NCBI GenBank assembly: GCA_036478595.1
Contig: JAZGEF010000006.1
Span: 17,714-81,713 of the forward strand
From: Granulosicoccus sp036478595
GTDB taxonomy: Bacteria; Pseudomonadota; Gammaproteobacteria; Granulosicoccales; Granulosicoccaceae
Direction of reading: 5' to 3'
Length of the DNA: 64,000 nt
Below the pieces are notes generated by a model that ran no database searches, was not told the origin of the DNA, and was given only the letters and a program-made list of their open reading frames with translations. Below, one piece after another: positions 44,167-53,095 of this stretch (position 1 is its first letter; each line of letters begins with the position of its first letter). A program made the translations under genes and the position numbers.

Positions 44167-44941
44167 GACGAGCCACTGCGCTGTATGCTGCGCGGGGAAT
44201 CTCGACCATATTACCCAACAACAACGGGGCTGATACAGGGTCTGCCCCTGCAAGCCCCCAAGCCTTATGTATTGCCTGCTTGTAGGCAGTCAACTGCGCA
44301 GCATCAGCAAATAACGACGGGCTGCAAATCAGTGGCAAACCTGGAGTGGATGCAGTGCAATCGATCACTTTTAGTGATTCAGCAGCGACTTCAAACTGTT
44401 GAGCAAGCGCAAACGATATTGGGTCGACAGTGCAAATATCAGCAAGGCCAGATGCCACGGCTTGAATTGATTGTCGATGGCCCCCGCTCAGCTCGCCTTT
44501 GGCAAAAAATGTGGGTGTGTCTAGGTTGATACAGTTTTGTTCAACCAGCAAATTACGTAAGGCGTTGTAGCCACTTTGTGATACCAGTGAATTGATCGCA
44601 ACCGTCGAATCTTTAAATTCTGACAAGTGTTTTCGGCCATCAGATTGCCTTACGAGCACGACGCTGGCATACAAGCCATCGTTTGCGTAGTCGCAGATGT
44701 AGTCGGGGGTGCCTAGTATGGTTACGCTGTCGCCCAATATGTGGTTAAGCGGATACCCACAAGTTTGAGATAAACCCAATTGATCATCGTGCCATATCGT
44801 TTCACTTTCGTCGTGGTCTAGTTGTGCTTGTAATTCGTAGCCGTCGGTGGCCATTTGCGCTTGAAACAACTGCCAAAAATGATCTAAATTGGCTTGAACC
44901 TCAGGCCATGCGTACATGTTTAAACTGGCTTTTAGGTGCAT
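44135..44941 (-). CDS. PhnD-like substrate-binding fold protein without signal peptide
   Basis: A 268-residue protein of the PhnD/phosphonate-binding type: NHILGDSVTILGTPDY, YASVVLVRQSDGRKHLSEFKD, AINSLVSQSGYNALRNL, and the GGHRQSIQAVASGLADICTVDPISFAL stretch (with GGHRQSIQAVASG and DICTVDP as key parts). The ATG at 44941 gives no signal peptide, and the longer frame to 45061 gives none either, so it is probably cytoplasmic. No ABC permease or ATPase is nearby. It lies 46 bases after tmcA and overlaps the DUF4442 gene. Ligand unknown. Confidence 0.78.
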   Translation of the reverse strand: MHLKASLNMYAWPEVQANLDHFWQLFQAQMATDGYELQAQLDHDESETIWHDDQLGLSQTCGYPLNHILGDSVTILGTPDYICDYANDGLYASVVLVRQSDGRKHLSEFKDSTVAINSLVSQSGYNALRNLLVEQNCINLDTPTFFAKGELSGGHRQSIQAVASGLADICTVDPISFALAQQFEVAAESLKVIDCTASTPGLPLICSPSLFADAAQLTAYKQAIHKAWGLAGADPVSAPLLLGNMVEIPRAAYSAVARHALSLFGETI

Positions 44942-44987
44942 GGTGGGTGTCCGTGATGATTGTGGGTAGTCAAACAAATAGCGCACT

Positions 44988-47051
44988 TTACCGCAACAGT
45001 TCCAGAACCTCCTTTGCCATTTCCCGATTCTGGGTTCGCATCGTGCGGCTTGATTCAGCAATGATGTTGAGGGTCAGTTCTACGAATAAGCGATTTGCTT
45101 TGTGGTTATGAGGGAGTTGTCGGCGCTCTATTAATGCGTGTATTGCGGCGATGCTATCGAGGAAATTTCTTGCCTGGGCTGCAAACAGTTGTTTTTGCAG
45201 TGTTAGCCCCTCCGGGGATTGCCCATTTTGCATTTTTGCGAGTGGTTGTGACAGGATGATATTGATCAATCGCGAGTACGGGCTTGGCTTATCAGTATTT
45301 CTGGTGTTGGCTTGCTGTAGTAACTGTAAATTCTGTTGAAGTAGTAATTGGGCGTCCTGCTGGGCAGCCTTAAGAATGTCACTGTGAGCTAAAATCATAC
45401 ACGCGGCAGGCATGCCGCTTCGCGGATTGCGCTTATAGCCTAAGTGCACAGCAGCTAAGCCTTGTTTTAGCCAAAACCCCAATGTGGCCTCATCGGCGCC
45501 AAAGCTTGTGCCGATAGCATCAGCTCTTTCACAACCATTAGCGCTGTTATGAATAATCTTGCGAGCCAAAACTGAACCGATGCCACGACCTTGAATAGCG
45601 GGCACAACAGCAATACGCACAATACGCTGATAGCGCTGTGCCAAAAGTGAAGTAGACAAGGTAAATTGCGTTAGTAGTTGTGGTAGCAACTGGTGTTTCA
45701 GGCGGCGTTTTTTGTGCGCAATATCGGTGTACCAATCAGCATCGATTTCACCTTCGGTGCAAACCAGCGCTGCGGCGCAGGGTAGGCTGTTTATGCTGGC
45801 CACCCAAACGCACATGCCAGGCGAATCCAGTATATGGCGTAAATCCATTGCGGTAGTTTGGTAGTGAGCGCGCGCTAATATCGCAAAGATATGTTCGAGC
45901 AACTGCGGATCTTGTATCAGCTGCTCAGGTGAGAGTTGTTTGCAGCTAATATCGCTAAGGTTAATTGTTGTAGGTGTAGAGGGTAATGCAGATTTTAATA
46001 GCAACGCGCTATTAAATAGCGCTTCTAAAGCATCCCCAGCTTGCCAGCGTATGGGTTTTCTCGGTTGATACAAACGCCATGCACTATAGTGCTTATCCAA
46101 TTGCTTGGCGAAGCGTGTAGCAAAGCCGCGCCCAGCCCCTTCATAGCCATCCACCGTGGTTGCAAACACAATCTGTTTTGATTGCGACGCCAATGTCATT
46201 AATTGATCTAGTGGGATGGTGGCGGCTTCATCCACCATCAGCAATTCATGTGATTGGAGTAAGGCTTGTTGAAGGGGCATGATTTTTACCGTGTGCCCAT
46301 TCGCCAAGCAGTGTTGTTGCAGCACAGTGGTTGCTGAACTGTGCAGTGCGGTGATGGTTGTGTTTTGTGGTGTTCGGTCGTTGATTAACATACGCGCGAG
46401 TAGGGTTGACTTGCCTCGGCCGCGGTCGGCCTGTATCACTAACACGGGTAGCAACTGAGCTTCAATATCGTCTAGCAGCAGCTCGAGTATCTCGTTTTGC
46501 TCTGTTAATTGGGTGGGCAGCGATGGCTTGGCGTGTTCAGCTTGTTGAACCGTTGATGCGATTTGCCACAAACCAGGTAGAGAGGACGGCTCACACTGTT
46601 GTTTGAAATGTTGAGCAAGACGTTGCAAGAACACCGAATGCGCTGCGCCATATTCGTGATCAAACGTATCGGCCCAGCTCTTTAATGGCGGGCTAAGCAG
46701 TAGGAACAGGCCACCTCCGGTTAGCGTTCCGGCAGAGGCTGCTAACAAACGAGGATCAACGCCTTGTGTTGCGTCATAAATTATCAGTGTTGATTCAGTA
46801 CCAAGCAGTTGTTGAATTTGATCGATCCTGTCGGTGTTGTTTTGTTCGGGCAAGCACAGGTGGCGTTTTTCTGACGGGCTCTCAAACCATTGACGAATTG
46901 TGCTTGCATCATCGTTGTGATGGCATTCAAAAAGTAGAAAAGCGCGGTGCCCATGCGAGTATGCGACAGCGGCCACTTGTTTGCCGAGTGATGCAATTTG
47001 TTCAACGGTTACTTGATCGATAGATTGCTGACTAAGTGTTGATAGTGACAT
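44988..47051 (-). CDS. tmcA: tRNA(Met) cytidine acetyltransferase
   Basis: Makes N4-acetylcytidine at the wobble base of elongator tRNA-Met using acetyl-CoA and ATP. The helicase-like part has Walker A QADRGRGKST near residue 210 and the DEAATIPL box; the GNAT domain has VRIAVVPAIQGRGIGSVLA near 485 and the GTSFGADEATLGFW motif; an acidic/helical tail completes it. Length 687 matches E. coli TmcA (671). It begins the minus-strand run toward 42551. Confidence 0.95.
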   Translation of the reverse strand: MSLSTLSQQSIDQVTVEQIASLGKQVAAVAYSHGHRAFLLFECHHNDDASTIRQWFESPSEKRHLCLPEQNNTDRIDQIQQLLGTESTLIIYDATQGVDPRLLAASAGTLTGGGLFLLLSPPLKSWADTFDHEYGAAHSVFLQRLAQHFKQQCEPSSLPGLWQIASTVQQAEHAKPSLPTQLTEQNEILELLLDDIEAQLLPVLVIQADRGRGKSTLLARMLINDRTPQNTTITALHSSATTVLQQHCLANGHTVKIMPLQQALLQSHELLMVDEAATIPLDQLMTLASQSKQIVFATTVDGYEGAGRGFATRFAKQLDKHYSAWRLYQPRKPIRWQAGDALEALFNSALLLKSALPSTPTTINLSDISCKQLSPEQLIQDPQLLEHIFAILARAHYQTTAMDLRHILDSPGMCVWVASINSLPCAAALVCTEGEIDADWYTDIAHKKRRLKHQLLPQLLTQFTLSTSLLAQRYQRIVRIAVVPAIQGRGIGSVLARKIIHNSANGCERADAIGTSFGADEATLGFWLKQGLAAVHLGYKRNPRSGMPAACMILAHSDILKAAQQDAQLLLQQNLQLLQQANTRNTDKPSPYSRLINIILSQPLAKMQNGQSPEGLTLQKQLFAAQARNFLDSIAAIHALIERRQLPHNHKANRLFVELTLNIIAESSRTMRTQNREMAKEVLELLR

Positions 47052-47837
47052 GCATTTTATTCACACGCATAGATGGTTTGAAAAGCTATACTTTACCCAT
47101 CTGATACGCTATTTTGTGTTATCAATCCAAACCTCCTCCAAGTGGTATTGAGACAAGGACGCCGAGTTGGCCAAGGACGGCCAGTTTTTTTAGTCTACCC
47201 TTTCCTTAGTGTATACGCCAAAGTGTTCTGCTTGCTTCGATCGCACTTAAGATGGTGGTGTTGCTCGTCGATAAGCTTGATTGTCGAGGACATTCGCCTT
47301 AAACCTTCGTCGCTAATCAGACGGCGAGACGAACACTACGCAATACTGTGCATTAGCTTGCATGTTGATTGGAGTTCTAGTCGATACTATGGCTGGATTT
47401 TGCATGGAAGGGTTTGAGCGGGCAAATTGCCAGCCTAAACAGGTATTTTTACGCAGATAGGTGTGTTTTTGAGTGGCAACTTGAGTTTCATCTTTGCAAT
47501 GCGGCGATTTGCTGCCTAAAATGTGTTTTGATTCAGCAGTTTAGTATTGATGTTTGGTTGTTGATAGCTATCCGATGCGTAAGTTGCAACGGGGATCACT
47601 TTATTTATAAGATAGTCGAGTAATATCACGTGTTAGCTGGCAGAGCGGTCTAGCCAACACTCGCGTTTGGTATCGTGCTTTGATGCTTAAACGGAGTTGT
47701 AGGATTGCATACTTGTCGGAGTGTGGCTAATGCCTCACATACATGGAGATCGGTGAAGAGGGTGTTGGCACACTTGATCCAATCTGCATTTTTGCTGTGT
47801 TTGATCACAATTTTTTACATATTGAGAGGATTCTTAA
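47052..47837 (+). other. Gene-poor 786-base gap
   Basis: No convincing gene. Three short open frames (47142-47417, 47414-47623, 47705-47911) have atypical composition and no motif. The one structured element is TGGCC/GGCCA (47168-47183) followed by seven T (about 47185-47191), a terminator-like hairpin on the plus strand; a short transcript from a promoter near 47078 (TTGAAA) ending there is possible but unsupported by a clear -10. The rest probably holds the promoter and a long leader for the fasciclin-domain gene; its ribosome site GAGAGGA precedes 47838. Confidence 0.45.
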
Positions 47838-48878
47838 ATGATCAAGAAGTATTTAGGTTTATGTCTCATCACGGCAAGTATGCTTGTGATGGGTTGTTCT
47901 TCAGACGATGATGGTCCAGCTGATACAACTGGTTCAACTACTGGTGGTGCAGGGCCAACATTCATTACGGTTCCTCCAACGGTTACTTTTCCTGAACCAC
48001 TACCGGATGGTTGGGTAGAGCCAACACTTAATGTCGTTGATACAGCCACCGGCGATACAAATTTATCTTCGCTAGCTGCTGCCATTACTCGCGCTAATTT
48101 GGGCGCAACATTAGGCGATGCTGCTCAAACATTCACTGTATTTGCTCCAAGTGATGCTGCGTTTGCTGCACTGCCTGATGGCACCATAGCCAGCATGGCT
48201 GATGAAGATCTTACTGATCTTCTTCGGCACCATGTAGTTTCTGGTGCACTAGACGGTGCTGGTGTTGCTGCCGGTGCGGGTTCAAGTGTTACCATGCTTA
48301 ACGGCGACGTTCTAGCTATCACTGATGATGGTGCGGGCAACTTGTCTATCGGTGGTGCACCAATCAGCGCAACTGATACCTACACTACTAACGGTATCAT
48401 TCACATAATCGACATGGTTTTGATTCCACCTGCTGACATGCCTGATACCACTGGTACTACTACAGATGCTACAACCGGCACTACTACAACTGACACAGGT
48501 ACCACTGGTGGTGATCCAGTTGGTGCTGGTGAGCAGGCTGTTATTGATAACGGTAACACTGATTACGTAGCTGCTTTTTTTCCTACTGGTCAATTTGCTA
48601 CAGCAAACTTGACTGACTCAGCTTGGACTGTTTTCGCTCCAACTAATGCTGCACTTGCGGGCGCTGCGCTTACTAAAGCTCAGATTGATAACAGTATCTA
48701 TACTGATACTGCACCACTTGCCCCGGCTGCTCTAACCGACGGTCTCACGCTTAATATGTTCGGTGGTGCTTCTCACGCTGTAACTAACGATGGTACTGAC
48801 ATTACTGTTGGTGGATTCCCGGTTACTGTGATTTACGAAGGTACTGCAATCATTTACTCTATCGACGGTATTCTATAA
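47838..48878 (+). CDS. Lipoprotein with two fasciclin (FAS1) domains
   Basis: Surface or periplasmic adhesion-type lipoprotein. Lipobox LVMGC at about residues 16-20, a Thr/Gly linker, a first FAS1 domain (about 65-205) with TFTVFAPSDAAFAALP and HHVVSG...NGIIHIIDMVLIPP, a second Thr/Gly/Asp-rich linker (about 206-236), and a shorter, divergent second FAS1-like domain (about 238-346) with WTVFAPTNAALAGA. GAGAGGA precedes the ATG. Thr-rich linkers are AC-repeat-like in DNA, so length may vary between strains. Confidence 0.9.
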   Translation: MIKKYLGLCLITASMLVMGCSSDDDGPADTTGSTTGGAGPTFITVPPTVTFPEPLPDGWVEPTLNVVDTATGDTNLSSLAAAITRANLGATLGDAAQTFTVFAPSDAAFAALPDGTIASMADEDLTDLLRHHVVSGALDGAGVAAGAGSSVTMLNGDVLAITDDGAGNLSIGGAPISATDTYTTNGIIHIIDMVLIPPADMPDTTGTTTDATTGTTTTDTGTTGGDPVGAGEQAVIDNGNTDYVAAFFPTGQFATANLTDSAWTVFAPTNAALAGAALTKAQIDNSIYTDTAPLAPAALTDGLTLNMFGGASHAVTNDGTDITVGGFPVTVIYEGTAIIYSIDGIL

Positions 48879-48916
48879 ACCGATCTGAGTAAGTCGATCT
48901 AAGTAAGTTATGAATC

Positions 48917-48949
48917 AAGCCGCCGGTGGCAACGCCGGCGGCTTTTTTT
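48917..48949 (+). terminator. Strong Rho-independent terminator after FAS1 gene
   Basis: Ten-base perfect stem AAGCCGCCGG/CCGGCGGCTT with an eight-base loop and seven T, about 40 bases after the stop. Confidence 0.92.
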
Positions 48950-48997
48950 ATGGGAATCATCTTGTGTAAACTTTGGTATTTTGCCTAAACTTGGGCC

Positions 48998-50143
48998 ATG
49001 ACAATACAAATTACGTCTGGCTTTGATGCCGGCAACATTCTGGTCGATGCCTGCGATGACCCTAACGATATCCGCCTGCAAATCCGCAAAGATAATCAGT
49101 CTGACTTTCTGCAATGGTTTTACTTTCGAGCCGTGGGTATCGCAGGTCAGGCAAGTCAATTCAATATTATCAATGCAGGGGAAACCACCTATCCTGCAGG
49201 CTGGGAGAACTACGACGTAGTCTGCTCCTATGATCGTCAGCAGTGGTTTCGCGTGCCGTCCAGCTACGATGGCAAAACGCTGAGCTGGTCGCTAGAATCT
49301 CAACACGATTCAGCCTACTTTGCGTATTTCGCCCCGTACTCTCACGAACAACACTGTGATCTTGTGGCCTTTGCCAACACCTGCTCTGGCGTAAGCAACC
49401 AAAGTTTGGGTTTGACACTCGATAGTCGTGATCTCGATTATTTACACATCGGCCCTATGGCGCCCATGCAAAGTAGCGTTAAGCGCCTTTCTGTGTGGGC
49501 GATAGCTCGGCAACACCCTGGAGAGAGCATGGCTTCGTTTTGGATGGAAGGTTGGTTACAACGCTTGCTGGACGAAGACGACGCCACTTCAAGAGCCTTG
49601 CGCGAGCTGGCAGACATCCATGTGGTACCCAACATGAACCCAGATGGCTCAGTGCGTGGGCATTTGCGTACTAATGCAGCCGGTGCCAATCTGAATCGTG
49701 AGTGGCAGGATGCATCGATGGAGAACAGCCCTGAAGTGCTATTGGTCAGGGATCGCATGCATGAAGCTGGAGTTGATTTATGTATCGACGTTCATGGTGA
49801 TGAGGCGATACCGCATAACTTTATTGCCGGCACCGAAGGCGTAACTGGGTGGAACGACCAGCGCGAACAAACGTTGATTGATTTTAAAAACAACCTGGCC
49901 AGCCTTAATCCTGATTTTCAAACCGAACATGGCTACCCACGCAATGCGCCCAACTCTGCAAACCTCACGTTTTGCTCAAACTACGTGGCTCACACATTTG
50001 CTTGCCCCGCATACACACTAGAGATGCCATTTAAAGATACCGCCAATACACCACAGCCTGATGTGGGATGGTCACCTGAGCGTTCAATGATGTTGGGCGG
50101 CAGTTTTGTTACGGCCGTGTATCAGGCGCTGGCTCGGTCTTAA
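48998..50143 (+). CDS. M14-type cytosolic zinc carboxypeptidase
   Basis: Resembles the cytosolic carboxypeptidase (AGBL/CCP-like) branch of family M14. An N-terminal beta domain (about residues 1-125) with FLQWFYFRAVG precedes the peptidase domain: zinc ligands in RQHPGES (His, Glu) and IDVHGDE (His), substrate residues in NMNPDGSVRGHLRTNAAGANLNREW, and the catalytic Glu in YTLEMPFKD. No signal peptide, so cytoplasmic. Length 381 is normal for bacterial members. Substrate unknown. Confidence 0.9.
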   Translation: MTIQITSGFDAGNILVDACDDPNDIRLQIRKDNQSDFLQWFYFRAVGIAGQASQFNIINAGETTYPAGWENYDVVCSYDRQQWFRVPSSYDGKTLSWSLESQHDSAYFAYFAPYSHEQHCDLVAFANTCSGVSNQSLGLTLDSRDLDYLHIGPMAPMQSSVKRLSVWAIARQHPGESMASFWMEGWLQRLLDEDDATSRALRELADIHVVPNMNPDGSVRGHLRTNAAGANLNREWQDASMENSPEVLLVRDRMHEAGVDLCIDVHGDEAIPHNFIAGTEGVTGWNDQREQTLIDFKNNLASLNPDFQTEHGYPRNAPNSANLTFCSNYVAHTFACPAYTLEMPFKDTANTPQPDVGWSPERSMMLGGSFVTAVYQALARS

Positions 50144-50151
50144 TCGACGCT

Positions 50152-50309
50152 GCCGGCATTCATCTCGCGAAAGGCACTCACTCGGCTGTGCTCTCCAAAA
50201 CAGTCACCCGGGCGAGGGACGCTAAAAACCCCCATGGATGGGTTTATTGGCGTCCCGAGAACGGGCACTTACCCCGGAGGGCACAAAAGTCTGTGAGATG
50301 GATGCCGGC
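50152..50309. repeat. Large palindromic intergenic repeat, copy C
   Basis: Ends GCCGGCATTCATCTC (50152-50166) and GAGATGGATGCCGGC (50295-50309) are inverted copies with one difference. The core hairpin is GGGACGCTAAAAACCC (50216-50231) against GGGTTTATTGGCGTCCC (50240-50256). The part from CCATGG to the following CGGG is nearly identical to copy B. It sits between the convergent M14 and amn genes; apart from it I see nothing in 50144-50356. Confidence 0.78.
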
Positions 50310-50356
50310 CGCTATGATACGCAGCCCGACTGAACGCAGCCCGATCGACGTAAGTT

Positions 50357-51835
50357 CTACTGAAACGCAGTTTCAAAAAAACTACGCAACTTACGCGAAT
50401 GCAAGCGCTCTGGTTTCATTTCTGCCAGTTTTTGTAAAGCCAATATCCCAATCTCTAAATGCTGCCCAACTTGGTTTTGATAAAAGTCAGATGCCATGCC
50501 GGGTAATTTGAGTTCGCCTTGCAAAGGCTTGTCCGATACGCACAGCAATGTGCCGTAGGGCACGCGAAGCCTAAACCCATTGGCTGCAATCGTGGCCGAC
50601 TCCATATCCAGCGCGATTGCACGCGACTGCGATAAGCGCCGAACCGGTTCGCGCTGATCCTGGAGTTCCCAGTTGCGATTATCAACAGATGCCACGGTAC
50701 CGGTGCGCATAATGCGTTTTAGCTCGAAGCCTGTCAGGCCAGTGGTTTCTTCTACAGCCGCTTCAAGCGCTTGCTGGATCTCAGCCAGCGCCGGGATGGG
50801 AACCCAAACCGGTATGTCGTTATCCAGTACCTTATCTTCGCGAACATACGCATGCGCTAGCACGTAGTCACCTAATTGTTGAGAACTACGCAGGCCTGCA
50901 CAATGGCCAAGCATCAGCCAGGCGTGAGGTCGCAACACAGCAACATGATCGGTAATAGTTTTGGCATTGGAAGGGCCAACACCGATATTAATCAGGGTAA
51001 TGCCGCGGCATTTAGGGCCAAGCAAATGATAAGCCGGCATTTGCGGTAAACGCGGAGGCGGGCTGCCCTCGCTAATATCGCTGCCACGATGGGTGATCAC
51101 GTTGCCTGGTTCAACAAATGCGGTATAGGGGCCGCTCTCGTCCTTCATTAACTCTTTCGCCATTTGGCAAAATTCATCAATGTAAAACTGGTAGTTGGTA
51201 AATAGCACGTAGTTTTGAAAATGCTCTGGTTCAGTGGCGGTGTAATGCTTGAGTCGGTGCAAGGAGTAATCGATACGTTGAGCTGGGAACGGGGCTAATG
51301 GTATGGCCACACCCTCTGTGGGCTCATAGGTGCCATTGACGATGTAATCGTTAACGTGGGCGATATCGGGCACGTCAAATACGTCACGTAGCTGCGAGCC
51401 CATTTCGATATTGCCTGACTCTGGCGCGATTGGGTCTCTACCGTTTAGTGCAAAGTGAAGCGGTATTGCGATGTTGGATTCTCCAATATCGATGCCACCA
51501 CCGTGATTGTTTAACAATATCTCGAGTTGGTGGCGTAAATAGCCCTTAAATAGTTGTGGCTGCGTAATGGTGGTTGAGTAATCGCCAGGTTCATCAACGT
51601 GCCCATAGGACCACCTTGAGTCGACACGAGCGTAGGTATCGTTGCTGAATCGAATTTCCGGGTAGCAGGCTCGGAATCGTCCAGCCTCGGCAGTGTTTGC
51701 GATGTATTGGGCAAACGCGACTTGCAGAAATTGCGTGTTGCTCTCGTAAATTTGAATCAGGTAATCGACAGCTGCACCGGGGCTGGTGAAATGCCGTGTG
51801 GGAATTTGGGTTGGGCTATGAATTGTGTCAGACAT
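50357..51835 (-). CDS. amn: AMP nucleosidase
   Basis: Splits AMP into adenine and ribose 5-phosphate. The N-terminal Amn-specific domain (about residues 10-180) includes GDYSTTITQPQLFKGYLRHQL and the C-terminal phosphorylase-like domain has LLGPKCRGITLINIGVGPSNAKT, GHCAGLRSSQQLGDYVLAHAYVRED and ALDMESATIAANGFRLRVPYGTLLCVSD (read as consecutive motifs INIGVGPSNAKT, GHCAGLRSSQQLGDY, DMESATIAANGF). Length 492 matches E. coli Amn (484). It stands alone on the minus strand. Confidence 0.95.
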   Translation of the reverse strand: MSDTIHSPTQIPTRHFTSPGAAVDYLIQIYESNTQFLQVAFAQYIANTAEAGRFRACYPEIRFSNDTYARVDSRWSYGHVDEPGDYSTTITQPQLFKGYLRHQLEILLNNHGGGIDIGESNIAIPLHFALNGRDPIAPESGNIEMGSQLRDVFDVPDIAHVNDYIVNGTYEPTEGVAIPLAPFPAQRIDYSLHRLKHYTATEPEHFQNYVLFTNYQFYIDEFCQMAKELMKDESGPYTAFVEPGNVITHRGSDISEGSPPPRLPQMPAYHLLGPKCRGITLINIGVGPSNAKTITDHVAVLRPHAWLMLGHCAGLRSSQQLGDYVLAHAYVREDKVLDNDIPVWVPIPALAEIQQALEAAVEETTGLTGFELKRIMRTGTVASVDNRNWELQDQREPVRRLSQSRAIALDMESATIAANGFRLRVPYGTLLCVSDKPLQGELKLPGMASDFYQNQVGQHLEIGILALQKLAEMKPERLHSRKLRSFFETAFQ

Positions 51836-51922
51836 AATTTCTCAAGGGCATTTCGCATCTATCTTATCATGTAGCAGAGGCAGCCAGCATTGCCCTACGG
51901 CTTTGCAAAATGTCGTGCTGAG

Positions 51923-53095
51923 CTATTGCGGAGCTGCTTTTTTGGCGCCATAGCCGGTGTAAAACAGGGCGAGCAAGGCTGCTGCAAGGTATAGGTAAGT
52001 AAAGCTATTTACGTCGGGCCAGAAAAACTGCAGGGCTGCTAAACACAAAAAGCTCAAGCCCAAGATAAGCTGAGATACGTAGCTCTTAATCAATAGGTAT
52101 TGAGTTCGGTTGCCAGCCATCGCAATGTCAAAAAATCGTTTATTGAACGCCAAGCGAAAAAATGACGAACAAAATGTAATTAGCACTAACGCTATCAAGA
52201 TCCACTGCGTAGAAGCCTCAGGGTTGATTACCGCCCGCACTAGCCATGAGGCAACATAGAGCACGACTGCCGCCGAGTACACCAGAGCGCCGCTGTATTT
52301 GTCGATGATGTTTTTGATCGCAAAAAATAACACCGAAAACAGCAGCGCAAGTGCTACCACTGTTATGCCCAAGCGCGAGTAGTCTTGTTTGACCAACAAA
52401 AATAATGAGAGTGTCCAAAAGTGGCTCTCCAAATACAAGAATAAGCCATCAATCAGAAAGATCCGCTGAGAGTGATGAGCGTCATCGTAGCGCAGGCTAT
52501 GCGATAGCTTGGTGCTATCGAATTGATCCAGTGGTGCGTCCGTCACAACTCGATAAAACCATAAACTGGCTGTTAAGCCAACAATTGCGGATAGCAGTAT
52601 TAGCCACTTTATGCCACCAGCATCGAGTAGCAGGCCACCGGCTAGCAAGCCGATTTTTAAAAACACAGTAACAAATATTTGAAAGTTACCGTACTGGCGC
52701 CCGGTGTTGTTGTGGCTAGTGATGCTGATAAATACGGTGCGTTGGGTGGTCCAGAAAAATGCGTTATAGATGCCGTTGATAATGGCCAGTGGTAACAATG
52801 ATAGCAGTGACGTACCTAGCAACGATAGTATTACGATCAGCAACAGCTCGAGTACGAAAGTGAGGGCGATTAATCGTGTTAACGGCCAAGTGCGAGCAAG
52901 GGTTTGCCAAAGGCCGAGTACGGCACAAAAACTTAAACCTGATACGCCGATGAGTAAGCTTAAATGTGCAAGGCTAAAACCTGAACGCCAAAGGTAGACA
53001 GGGATGAAAAACGGCAGTAAACCGATTAGAAAAGAGTGCGCCCCCATAAACTGATAGAAGCGGGAGGCAGTGATCGCTTGCTTGGCCTGCGTCAA
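51923..53095 (-). CDS. MFS-like membrane transporter of the ATP-grasp cluster
   Basis: A 390-residue polytopic protein with about twelve hydrophobic segments and MFS-like halves separated by a hydrophilic loop near residue 200-215 (DQFDSTKLSHSLRYDDAHHSQ). RTVFISITSHNNTGRQYGNFQ resembles the cytoplasmic loop of some exporters. The TTG start at 53095 overlaps the stop of the ATP-grasp gene (TTGA), a tight coupling that argues it handles the product or substrate of the two ligase-like proteins. Direction of transport is unknown. Confidence 0.8.
   Translation of the reverse strand: MTQAKQAITASRFYQFMGAHSFLIGLLPFFIPVYLWRSGFSLAHLSLLIGVSGLSFCAVLGLWQTLARTWPLTRLIALTFVLELLLIVILSLLGTSLLSLLPLAIINGIYNAFFWTTQRTVFISITSHNNTGRQYGNFQIFVTVFLKIGLLAGGLLLDAGGIKWLILLSAIVGLTASLWFYRVVTDAPLDQFDSTKLSHSLRYDDAHHSQRIFLIDGLFLYLESHFWTLSLFLLVKQDYSRLGITVVALALLFSVLFFAIKNIIDKYSGALVYSAAVVLYVASWLVRAVINPEASTQWILIALVLITFCSSFFRLAFNKRFFDIAMAGNRTQYLLIKSYVSQLILGLSFLCLAALQFFWPDVNSFTYLYLAAALLALFYTGYGAKKAAPQ

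Noticed and set aside
47142..47911. Three short ORFs in the gap before the FAS1 lipoprotein
   Set aside because: Cys/Trp/Arg-rich low-quality translations without motifs; the last overlaps the well-supported lipoprotein start in another frame.
48425..48520. Simple-sequence repeat in the FAS1 gene as a phase-variation tract
   Set aside because: The Thr-rich linker has ACT-like codon repetition, but units are imperfect and in-frame changes would only alter linker length.
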